Shown here piece by piece: positions 17,201 to 23,900 of a DNA stretch of 40,631 bases. This stretch comes from Coriobacteriales bacterium (GTDB taxonomy: Bacteria > Actinomycetota > Coriobacteriia > Coriobacteriales > UBA8131), in the NCBI GenBank assembly GCA_031263105.1, contig JAISGJ010000142.1, positions 1-40,631 on the forward strand. Direction: 5' to 3'. How positions within the stretch are numbered: position 1 is the stretch's first letter; the number at the start of each line of letters is the position of its first letter. Both the position numbers and the translations under genes were made by a program. The notes under the pieces are model-generated. The model was not told where the DNA came from and made no database searches. It was given only the letters and a program-made list of their open reading frames with translations.

Positions 17201-17741
17201 GGCTGCGCTCCCTCGTCGGCATGAACGCGAACACGCCCTGCAGGTCGCCCGGGCCCGGCAGCACCCTGACTATGGCCGTCGCCCCCGCGCCGAACGAGAG
17301 CGGCGGCGCGCCCCAGGCCGCCAGCCGGGCGGGCGCCCTCCCGGTGACCAGCTCCGCCAGCACCGCGTAGGACCGGGGGTCGAACGCCACGGACGGGAGC
17401 GCGCCCGCCTCCCTCGCGCACAGGTCGGCGACGAGCGCGTCGACGCTCGCGGCGAGGCCGCCTTCGGGCGGGCGATGCGGGAGCGCCAGGAGCGCGCCCT
17501 CCGTGAGGATCCTCTCCTCCATGGGCGTGCTCCCGAGCCTCGCGCAGGCGAGCCACCTCTCCAGATCGCGGCGCCCGACGTCCCTGTCGGCGACGCCGTC
17601 CCCGTCCATCTCGACGACCGCCAGCTTGTACCCGTCAGTGGCCATCAGGCGCCCGCCCCCCACCATCAGGCGCCCGAGCCTCTCGCCCGTGCCGACGACC
17701 TTGAGCAGCGCGGCGACCTGCCGCTTGCTGAGGATCACGGC
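17193..17741 (-). CDS. sliding-clamp (DnaN)-like phage mini-protein
   Basis: GTG start; VILSKRQVAALLKVVGTGERLGRLMVGGGRLMATDGYKLAVVEMDGDG...SVAFDPRSYAVLAELVTG...LSFGAGATAIVRVLPGPGDLQGVFAFMPTR: 'ATDGYKLA' and C-terminal 'FMPTR' match DnaN domain 2/3 motif pattern. Confidence 0.6.
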   Translation of the reverse strand, partial: AVILSKRQVAALLKVVGTGERLGRLMVGGGRLMATDGYKLAVVEMDGDGVADRDVGRRDLERWLACARLGSTPMEERILTEGALLALPHRPPEGGLAASVDALVADLCAREAGALPSVAFDPRSYAVLAELVTGRAPARLAAWGAPPLSFGAGATAIVRVLPGPGDLQGVFAFMPTRERSHG

Positions 17742-17929
17742 ACCCGCCCCCCGTCCCTCCCGGCCCGCCAGGCCTCGTACTCGGCCCGGCCCTCCTCGGT
17801 GCGCAGCGCGTCCGCGATCTGGCGCGCCATCCTGTCCGTCCACCACGCGGGCGGGCGCCATGTCCCCGGGCCCGCCGTGACCCCGGGCAGCGCCAGAGCG
17901 CCCTCCGTCGCCTCGCGTGTCGCCCTCAT
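17735..17929 (-). CDS. hypothetical phage protein
   Basis: MRATREATEGALALPGVTAGPGTWRPPAWWTDRMARQIADALRTEEGRAEYEAWRAGRDGGRVP; follows conserved GGCGGTGCCGCATGAGG start context. Confidence 0.6.
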   Translation of the reverse strand: MRATREATEGALALPGVTAGPGTWRPPAWWTDRMARQIADALRTEEGRAEYEAWRAGRDGGRVP

Positions 17930-18168
17930 GCGGCACCGCCTTCCTCGGACGGTCCCGCCAGCGCGGCGGCGGCCAGCGCCGCCCCCGGTGTCCTGCGAAG
18001 TCTCATGGCACCACCTGCTTTCTGGTATGCTCTTCCGCAACAGGAAGGCCGCGCCGCCCATATGAGCAGCTGCACGAGCAGCGCGGCGAGGAACCCGGCG
18101 GCACCGCCCCACACGGTCGCATGGACCACGGTCCTCACGTCGATGTCCCTGCGCGGCCCCGCTGACAT
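17926..18168 (-). CDS. small membrane protein
   Basis: MSAGPRRDIDVRTVVHATVWGGAAGFLAALLVQLLIWAARPSCCGRAYQKAGGAMRLRRTPGAALAAAALAGPSEEGGAA; 4-nt coupling to next gene. Confidence 0.5.
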   Translation of the reverse strand: MSAGPRRDIDVRTVVHATVWGGAAGFLAALLVQLLIWAARPSCCGRAYQKAGGAMRLRRTPGAALAAAALAGPSEEGGAA

Positions 18169-18270
18169 CTATCCCGCCGCCCTTGCTATCAGCTGCGCGA
18201 CCAGGTAGCCTGCGGTCGCGGCCAGGACGCCCATGGCGAAGTACCTGATGCGAATCCGGTCGTCCCTCAT
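18169..18270 (-). CDS. 33-aa single-TM protein
   Basis: MRDDRIRIRYFAMGVLAATAGYLVAQLIAKAAG-like reading (minus frame from ATG 18270 to TAG 18169); same start context as neighbours. Confidence 0.4.
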   Translation of the reverse strand: MRDDRIRIRYFAMGVLAATAGYLVAQLIARAAG

Positions 18271-18347
18271 GCGGCACCGCCCGTCCCCTCGCGCCGTATA
18301 ATGGGCCGTGAGGCATATCTGGCTCCGGACGAAAGGAGACGGGCGGC

Positions 18348-18767
18348 ATGGAGAAGCTGACGCGTGAGCTCAGGGACTTCCTGTATGAAATATCGCCCCA
18401 CAGCGGCGAGCGCCACTATCTCAGGATCAGGTTCGGCGGGCTTCCCTGCGAGGACGTCTTCCAGCAGACGCAGATGGTCGTCGAGCTGAGGAGGAAGGGG
18501 ATGCTCCACATCTCCGAGCCCCTCGACTCCGTCGAGTTCGTCGCCGTCCCCCCTGAGCAGCCGCCAGCAGGCGGCATCGTGGTGGGTTACGCCGACGGCG
18601 GGACCCGGACCGTGAGCTTCCCCCCTGGGTTCACGCTCACCTCCGACGGGAGGAGCTACCGGAAGGAGGCTCGAAAGCAGGCCGCGCTCTGGGTCCTCGG
18701 CATCGTGCTCACGGCCGTCCTCAGCGGGTTCTTCGCGTGGGTGTTTGTGGCCGTAGTCCCGTGGTAG
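18348..18767 (+). CDS. tail-anchored membrane protein, moron-like, paralogue of 19584..20000
   Basis: MEKLTRELRDFLYEISPHSGERHYLRIRFGGLPCEDVFQQTQMVVELRRKGMLHIS...RSYRKEARKQAALWVLGIVLTAVLSGFFAWVFVAVVPW; G/C third positions in this frame; AAAGGAG RBS and TATAAT upstream. Confidence 0.82.
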   Translation: MEKLTRELRDFLYEISPHSGERHYLRIRFGGLPCEDVFQQTQMVVELRRKGMLHISEPLDSVEFVAVPPEQPPAGGIVVGYADGGTRTVSFPPGFTLTSDGRSYRKEARKQAALWVLGIVLTAVLSGFFAWVFVAVVPW

Positions 18768-18926
18768 GTCCCTCACCAGTATGGGGCCGTCCCACCCATG
18801 GTTCTTGCCGACGAACGCCGCCGTCTCCCTTGCGCGCCCATGGCCGGAGTCCCGGAAGTCGTACCAGACGATGCTGCAGAGGGGTCCGTCGGCAAAATAC
18901 TGGGCGCGGTACCATCTGTCCCTCAT
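18768..18926 (-). CDS. small phage protein family 'YRA-YF-WYDFR' (3' end uncertain; frame stays open antisense to 18267)
   Basis: MRDRWYRAQYFADGPLCSIVWYDFRDSGHGRARETAAFVGKNHGWDGPILVRDLPRDYG...; homologous to the 20156 protein. Confidence 0.55.
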
Positions 18927-19261
18927 GCGGCACCGCCTTTCTCGGAAGAGTCCCGGTCGGGCTCGTACTGGGCGCTCAGGGACCCGCCGACGCGCCATCC
19001 CAGGAGAAGGCCGCCACCTGCGGCGAGGACGTACAGGAGAGCCTCGCGCGCATAGTCTTCGAGCGGGGACAAGAAGCTCACGACGATAAAGCCGAGCCAT
19101 AAGCAGAAGGCCTGGGACCTCGCGTCCTTTGCGGAGAACTTCCCGGTAAGCTTAATCGCGAGCTTTTTCCGGAGAGACATGGCGGTCAAGGTGATCACCG
19201 TGAGGGCGGCCGCAAAGTAGGCCACCGAAAAGACTGCCTCGAACATGGTTGCCTCGCTCAT
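18923..19261 (-). CDS. multi-TM membrane protein
   Basis: MSEATMFEAVFSVAYFAAALTVITLTAMSLRKKLAIKLTGKFSAKDARSQAFCLWLGFIVVSFLSPLEDYAREALLYVLAAGGGLLLGWRVGGSLSAQYEPDRDSSEKGGAA. Confidence 0.68.
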   Translation of the reverse strand: MSEATMFEAVFSVAYFAAALTVITLTAMSLRKKLAIKLTGKFSAKDARSQAFCLWLGFIVVSFLSPLEDYAREALLYVLAAGGGLLLGWRVGGSLSAQYEPDRDSSEKGGAA

Positions 19262-19506
19262 GACGCGCCCCCGTACAGGATGTCCAAACGCTCGACATGA
19301 ATCCCGAGACAGAAGCCTGCGAAAAAGGCATAGAAGACCGCAACGGCAACATGGAACACGGCGAACCCAATCACCCCTGAACACATAAGGGCAACAGCAA
19401 GGAACGCAGAGGAGGCACATGCCAGCAAGCAGAGAACGACGGGGATGATGTCTGACCCACGGGACTCCCCGTACTTCCTGTAATACCTGTAGTCGAAGGC
19501 CCTCAT
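19258..19506 (-). CDS. two-TM membrane protein
   Basis: MRAFDYRYYRKYGESRGSDIIPVVLCLLACASSAFLAVALMCSGVIGFAVFHVAVAVFYAFFAGFCLGIHVERLDILYGGAS. Confidence 0.68.
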   Translation of the reverse strand: MRAFDYRYYRKYGESRGSDIIPVVLCLLACASSAFLAVALMCSGVIGFAVFHVAVAVFYAFFAGFCLGIHVERLDILYGGAS

Positions 19507-19583
19507 GCGGTGCCGCCCGTCCCCTCGCGCCGCATAATGGGCTGTGGGGCATATCTGGCTCCGGACGAAAGGAGACGGGCGGC

Positions 19584-20000
19584 ATGGAGAGGCTGAACGG
19601 GGAGCTCAGGAGGTTCCTGTACGGGATCGCGCCACACGCCGAGGAGGCCGGCTACCTTCCCGAGCGGTACAAGGGCCTGCCTTACGAGGACGCAAGCAAG
19701 GGACTCCAGATGTTCGATGCCCTTGAGAGGAAGGGCATGGTCCACGGCTCCGAGCAGACCAGGGCGACCAGATACGGGGCAGGCCCCTCTGCAGTCCGCA
19801 CCCGGTCCGGGCTCCTCGTCAGCTACGGCGGCGACACGACGCCCGAGCTCAGGTTCCCGGAGGTGTTCTGGGTCACCTACGACGGGGAGAACCATCGGAA
19901 AGAGTCTCGAAAGCAGGCCGCGTCTTGGCTTTTCGGCATCCTGCTCACAGCCGTGCTCGCAGGGCTCTTCGCGGCGGTATTCGCCGTAGTCATCCGGTAG
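19584..20000 (+). CDS. tail-anchored membrane protein, moron-like, paralogue of 18348..18767
   Basis: MERLNGELRRFLYGIAPHAEEAGYLPERYKGLPYEDASKGLQMFDALERKGMVHGSEQ...NHRKESRKQAASWLFGILLTAVLAGLFAAVFAVVIR; near-identical upstream block. Confidence 0.82.
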   Translation: MERLNGELRRFLYGIAPHAEEAGYLPERYKGLPYEDASKGLQMFDALERKGMVHGSEQTRATRYGAGPSAVRTRSGLLVSYGGDTTPELRFPEVFWVTYDGENHRKESRKQAASWLFGILLTAVLAGLFAAVFAVVIR

Positions 20001-20156
20001 CCTCCTCAGAGAGAACAGCCTCCCGTACCCGCCCCACTTCCCACAGTTCTCGGCGTACCGCCGCGCCTGCTCCATGTCGCCCCCACGGAAGTCGTACCAG
20101 AGCGTCTCACCGAAGTTGGGCGGGAAGTAGCCCGCCCTGTAGTAGCGCGGCCTCAT
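20001..20156 (-). CDS. small phage protein family 'YRA-YF-WYDFR' (3' end uncertain; frame stays open antisense to 19503)
   Basis: MRPRYYRAGYFPPNFGETLWYDFRGGDMEQARRYAENCGKWGGYGRLFSLRRLPDDYG...; homologous to the 18926 protein. Confidence 0.55.
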
Positions 20157-20413
20157 GCGGCACCGCCTCCCGCGTGGCCGTTGCGGTCGTCGGCAAGGCA
20201 AGACTTGATGTTAATTAAACCAACATTCAAGCTCAAAAAAATATCATTAATCGAACAGCCGATAAAATTGCAGACTGCTTGAGCTTGGGACACGCTCATT
20301 GCTTCCGGAAACTTTTCGTACTGCGAGTAAGTCTGACGCGAAACGCCAAGGTGGTCAGCAACTGCGAGCATCTTAATGCCCCTGCTTTCTCGCATTTCTT
20401 TTAGTTTGCTCAT
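20153..20413 (-). CDS. XRE-family HTH regulator (Cro-like)
   Basis: MSKLKEMRESRGIKMLAVADHLGVSRQTYSQYEKFPEAMSVSQAQAVCNFIGCSINDIFLSLNVGLINIKS...; divergent from CI-type repressor. Confidence 0.88.
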   Translation of the reverse strand: MSKLKEMRESRGIKMLAVADHLGVSRQTYSQYEKFPEAMSVSQAQAVCNFIGCSINDIFLSLNVGLINIKSCLADDRNGHAGGGAA

Positions 20414-20436
20414 ACCACTCTCCCTTCTCCTTGTTA

Positions 20437-20498
20437 TGTTAATCAAATTAACATTGCTATGTCAAGCAAATTATCCTAAAATGTCAAAATATTTTACA
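20437..20498. promoter_or_regulatory. three operator-like palindromes between divergent cro/CI-like genes
   Basis: TGTTAATcaaATTAACA (20437-20453, perfect), TGTCAAGCAAATTATCC (20460-20476), TGTCAAAataTTTTACA (20482-20498); centres ~22-23 bp apart. Confidence 0.75.
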
Positions 20499-20512
20499 GG
20501 GCAGGAGTTCAT

Positions 20513-21142
20513 GTGTCTGTTTCGTCAAACATAAAGCGTTTACGACTTGCTGCCGACATGACGCAAGAGCAGTTGGCCGAAAGGCTCGGCGTCACACGCC
20601 CCACGGTCACCCAGTGGGAAACCGGATGGTCTCAACCTCGGATGGGGATGATTGAGCGGCTGTCCGAAGAATTTAGGGTGAAAGCATCGGAGCTTGTGGA
20701 TGCCCCTCTTCCACCCGGCGCCATCGTCCCCACGCCCGTCGAGACGGTGCCCGTCCCCGTCTACGGGCGCATAGCGGCCGGGGAGCCCTTGGAGATGTGC
20801 GAACTCGTCGAGGAGGTGGAGGCGCCCGCCACGAAGCGCGAGAGACACCCCTACGCGTACTTCCTCATCGTCTCGGGCGACAGCATGAACAACGAGATAC
20901 TGGACGGGCACCTCGCCCTCATAGACCCGAAGGCGGAGGTCAGGAACGGCGACACCGTGGCGGTCAACGTCAACGGCTACGACGCGACGCTGAAGGTCTG
21001 GCACAGGACGTCCAACAGCGTCATCCTGTCCCCCAACTCGACCAACCCGGAGCACAGGGACATCGTGATAGACGAGACGAGCCCCGACGCGCCCAACCTG
21101 CGCGTCCTCGGCAAGAAGGTGTGGGCGATGTACCCGGAGTGA
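20513..21142 (+). CDS. CI/LexA-type phage repressor, HTH + S24 peptidase
   Basis: MSVSSNIKRLRLAADMTQEQLAERLGVTRPTVTQWETG...VPVYGRIAAGEPLEM...YFLIVSGDSMNNEILDGHLALIDPKAEVRNGDTVAVNVNGYDATLKVW: Ala-Gly cleavage site, catalytic Ser and Lys. Confidence 0.95.
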   Translation: MSVSSNIKRLRLAADMTQEQLAERLGVTRPTVTQWETGWSQPRMGMIERLSEEFRVKASELVDAPLPPGAIVPTPVETVPVPVYGRIAAGEPLEMCELVEEVEAPATKRERHPYAYFLIVSGDSMNNEILDGHLALIDPKAEVRNGDTVAVNVNGYDATLKVWHRTSNSVILSPNSTNPEHRDIVIDETSPDAPNLRVLGKKVWAMYPE

Positions 21143-21174
21143 GGGACAGACAAGGTAGAAGGGAGCGCCATAAC

Positions 21175-21936
21175 ATGAACGAGGGTACCGTGGGTGTCGA
21201 AACGGCCGAAGGTGACGCTGGACCGGAGCCGCCCCAAGATCCGGAGCAGAAAATCGTCGTCATAGACACTGAGACCACGGGGCTCTCAAAGGGCAAAGAC
21301 GAGGTGCTCCAAGTCGCCATCATCGATTCCGAAGGAGGCGTGCTGCTCCATGAGCTGATAAAGCCAGAAAAACGGAAGAGCTGGCCTAAAGCCGAAGAGA
21401 TACACGGAGTCTCACCGGCAATGGTGAAGGATGCGAAGCCGCTTGTCGACTACGCCGACAGGATTGTGGAGATAGTCAACGAAGCCGACATCGTGATCGG
21501 CTACAACGTGGAGTTCGACCTCGAAATGCTCTTTTCTGGCGGTGTTCCACTAGACCTGCCCAACATCAAAGCCTTCGACGTAATGAAGGAGTTCGCGGAG
21601 GTCTACGGTGACTTTGACGAGAGGCGATGCGACTACCGATACAAAACCCTGAAAGTCTGCGCAAACTACTACAAGTACAAGTTCGACGCACATGACGCCC
21701 TCGCAGACGCGAGGGCCACTCTTTATTGCTATGGGCAGATGGAGGACCGTCTGCGCAAAAAGAGAGAGCAAAGGGAACAGCAACAAATACGGGAGCGAGC
21801 AGATGCAGACGCGCTAATCGCAAAAACGAACGCGGAAAACCGAAGCAGTGGCATCGTTGCCATCATGGTCGCCGTCCTCGTACTCGCGTGTGCCATTTGG
21901 TCATGCGTGTCATGCAGCGCCGTGCTCGGCGGATAG
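21175..21936 (+). CDS. DEDD (DnaQ-like) 3'-5' exonuclease with C-terminal transmembrane helix
   Basis: IVVIDTETTGLSKGKDEVLQVAIID (Exo I), IVIGYNVEFDLEML (Exo II), HDALADARATL (Exo III); C-terminus SSGIVAIMVAVLVLACAIWSCVSCSAVLGG. Confidence 0.88.
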   Translation: MNEGTVGVETAEGDAGPEPPQDPEQKIVVIDTETTGLSKGKDEVLQVAIIDSEGGVLLHELIKPEKRKSWPKAEEIHGVSPAMVKDAKPLVDYADRIVEIVNEADIVIGYNVEFDLEMLFSGGVPLDLPNIKAFDVMKEFAEVYGDFDERRCDYRYKTLKVCANYYKYKFDAHDALADARATLYCYGQMEDRLRKKREQREQQQIRERADADALIAKTNAENRSSGIVAIMVAVLVLACAIWSCVSCSAVLGG

Positions 21937-22046
21937 ACGACAGTGGAGAAGGGGAAATCGGTGAAACGCTTGCCAATGCGCATGGCCGTGTACTATAGTG
22001 GGACACGTGATGAGGCTGCAGGGACATGTCGCTGCAATCCGCAAAG

Positions 22047-22077
22047 AGCCGCAGTCAGCACGCTGACGCGGCTTTTT
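22047..22077 (+). terminator. intrinsic terminator-like hairpin upstream of the serine recombinase
   Basis: AGCCGC-A-GTCAGC-AC-GCTGAC-GCGGCT followed by TTTTA. Confidence 0.7.
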
Positions 22078-22094
22078 ACGTTCTGGAGGGGTTG

Positions 22095-23597
22095 ATGAAA
22101 AAGCCGTTCAAGGCCGTGATATACGCACGCTACTCCTCGCACGCCCAGCGCGAGGAGTCCATCGAGGACCAGCTGAGGGTCTGCCGCGCGTATGCGGAGC
22201 GCGAGGGCTACGCGGTCGTGCGCGAGTACTGCGACGCGGCCCTCACGGGGCGCAGGGACGACCGCCCCGCCTACCGGCGCATGCTGGCCGACAGCGCCGA
22301 GGGGCTGTGCGGGCAGGCGGCCATCGTCTACAGGACCGACCGCATCGCCCGCAACCGCATGGACGCGCTCGTGTGCCGCGCCACGCTCAGGAAGGGCGGC
22401 GTCAGGCTCCTGAGCGCCACCGAGGCCATACCAGACACCCCCGAGGGCATCCTCATGGAGAGCTTCCTGGACGGCTACGCGGAGTACTACTCGGCGGTGC
22501 TGGCGCAGAGCGTAAGGCGCGGCATGGAGGGCAACGCGCTCAAGTGCATGGCAAACGGGGTCACGCTCTTCGGCTACGACATATCGTCCGGCCGCTACGT
22601 GCCCGACCCCGTGACGGCCCCCCACGCGCGGATGGTGTTCGCCGAGGCTGCGGCGGGCGCGCGCCTTGTGGACATATGCGCGCGCCTCAACGCGCAGGGG
22701 GTCACGACCATGCGCGGCAGGCCGTGGGCGCGCTCGTCGCTGCACCGGATGCTGGACAACGAGAAGTACGCCGGCGTGTACAGGTTCGACGGCGTGCGCA
22801 TAGAGGGCGGGATGCCCGCACTCGTGGACAGAAGGACGTTCGAGGAGGCGAGAAGGATGGCAGGGACGAGGAAGCGGGCCGTGCGCAGCGGGGCCCCGGC
22901 GTACATCCTGACCGGCAGGGCGTACTGCGGCCACTGCGGGGCGACCATGGGCGGCAAGGGCGCCAACGCCAAGGGCAGGCACTACGGCTACTACGCCTGC
23001 AGCTGCGGCAGGGGCTGCGAGAAGCGCCTGGTGCCGCAAGAGGAGGCCGAGGGCGTCGTGGCGGCCCTCACGCGGGCGCTCGTCTGCGACCCGCAGGCCG
23101 TGGACGCGATAGCGGAGGCCGTCGTCTCGTACCGCGACGCGCACCGGGGCGAGGGCGTCGCCGAGGAGCTCAGGGGCAGGCTCGCCGACGCGGGGCGCAG
23201 AGCGGCGAACCTCCTGAAGGCGCTGGAGTCCAACTACTCGGACGCCGTCGCGGAGCGCGTCGCGGCCCTGGGGGAGGAGCAGGACGCGCTCAGGCTCAGG
23301 CTGGCCGAGGAGGAGTCCGTGCTGCCGTCCGTGACGCGCGAGCACGTGGTGTGGTGGCTCTCGCGGATGGAGGGCAAAGACGACGGCGAGCTCGTCGATG
23401 CCCTGGTTTCCAAGGTCACCATGACGAACCATGACAAGCACAGCAATATGCTTGAGATTGCATATAACTTCAAGGAAGACGGGGAATACTACATAATAAG
23501 GGTGGAAGATACGGTTTCGACTTTGGAACGCTTGGTGGGCCGTCGGGGACTCGAACCCCGGACCTTGGGATTAAGAGTCCCCTGCTCTACCAACTAA
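22095..23597 (+). CDS. large serine recombinase (phage integrase); 3' end runs into tRNA-Lys antisense
   Basis: MKKPFKAVIYARYSSHAQREESIEDQLRVCRAYAEREGYAVVREYCDAALTGRRDDRPAYRRMLAD... resolvase domain, recombinase domain, zinc ribbon YCGHCGATM...CSCGRGC, coiled coil. Confidence 0.95.
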   Translation: MKKPFKAVIYARYSSHAQREESIEDQLRVCRAYAEREGYAVVREYCDAALTGRRDDRPAYRRMLADSAEGLCGQAAIVYRTDRIARNRMDALVCRATLRKGGVRLLSATEAIPDTPEGILMESFLDGYAEYYSAVLAQSVRRGMEGNALKCMANGVTLFGYDISSGRYVPDPVTAPHARMVFAEAAAGARLVDICARLNAQGVTTMRGRPWARSSLHRMLDNEKYAGVYRFDGVRIEGGMPALVDRRTFEEARRMAGTRKRAVRSGAPAYILTGRAYCGHCGATMGGKGANAKGRHYGYYACSCGRGCEKRLVPQEEAEGVVAALTRALVCDPQAVDAIAEAVVSYRDAHRGEGVAEELRGRLADAGRRAANLLKALESNYSDAVAERVAALGEEQDALRLRLAEEESVLPSVTREHVVWWLSRMEGKDDGELVDALVSKVTMTNHDKHSNMLEIAYNFKEDGEYYIIRVEDTVSTLERLVGRRGLEPRTLGLRVPCSTN

Positions 23598-23608
23598 GCT
23601 AACGGCCC
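23533..23608 (-). tRNA. tRNA-Lys (anticodon CTT)
   Basis: Minus strand GGGCCGTTAGCTTAGTTGGTAGAGCAGGGGACTCTTAATCCCAAGGTCCGGGGTTCGAGTCCCCGACGGCCCACCA: cloverleaf, anticodon loop CTCTTAA, encoded CCA. Confidence 0.96.
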
Positions 23609-23784
23609 AAGAACACACAATTGTCAATCCTGCACGCAGTGGCGCAGGTCCCCTGCTCTTCCAGGGGGCGGCCGCAGGCGCCCGCCCGACCTCGGTACAA
23701 ACGCCACAACGTGGCGTTTGCCTGACCCTCGGTCCCAACTAAGCTAACGGCCCAAGAACACATAATTGTCAATCCTGCACGCAG
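23590..23784 (-). repeat. 50-bp direct repeat of tRNA-Lys 5' part plus leader (copies 23590-23639 and 23735-23784)
   Basis: ccaactaagctaacggcccaagaacaca[c/t]aattgtcaatcctgcacgcag present twice, offset 145 bp, one mismatch. Confidence 0.9.
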
Positions 23785-23818
23785 GGGACGCACCTTGTGC
23801 GTCGATGCGCGAATTGGA

Positions 23819-23847
23819 AGTATAGCGGTTTAGCGTCGCGGCGGCAA
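23819..23847 (-). promoter_or_regulatory. sigma70-type promoter for the tRNA-Lys transcript
   Basis: Minus strand TTGCCG-17 nt-TATACT. Confidence 0.65.
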
Positions 23848-23900
23848 GGTTTGTTACAATGCTCAAGGCAATACTCAAGGGAATCTCACGGGAGCGGTTA

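Noticed and set aside
20540-21055. 171-aa minus ORF opposite the repressor
   Set aside because: Antisense of a clear CI/LexA-type repressor
23599-23793. 64-aa minus ORF
   Set aside because: Lies over tRNA leader/duplicated tRNA fragment; no protein-like features
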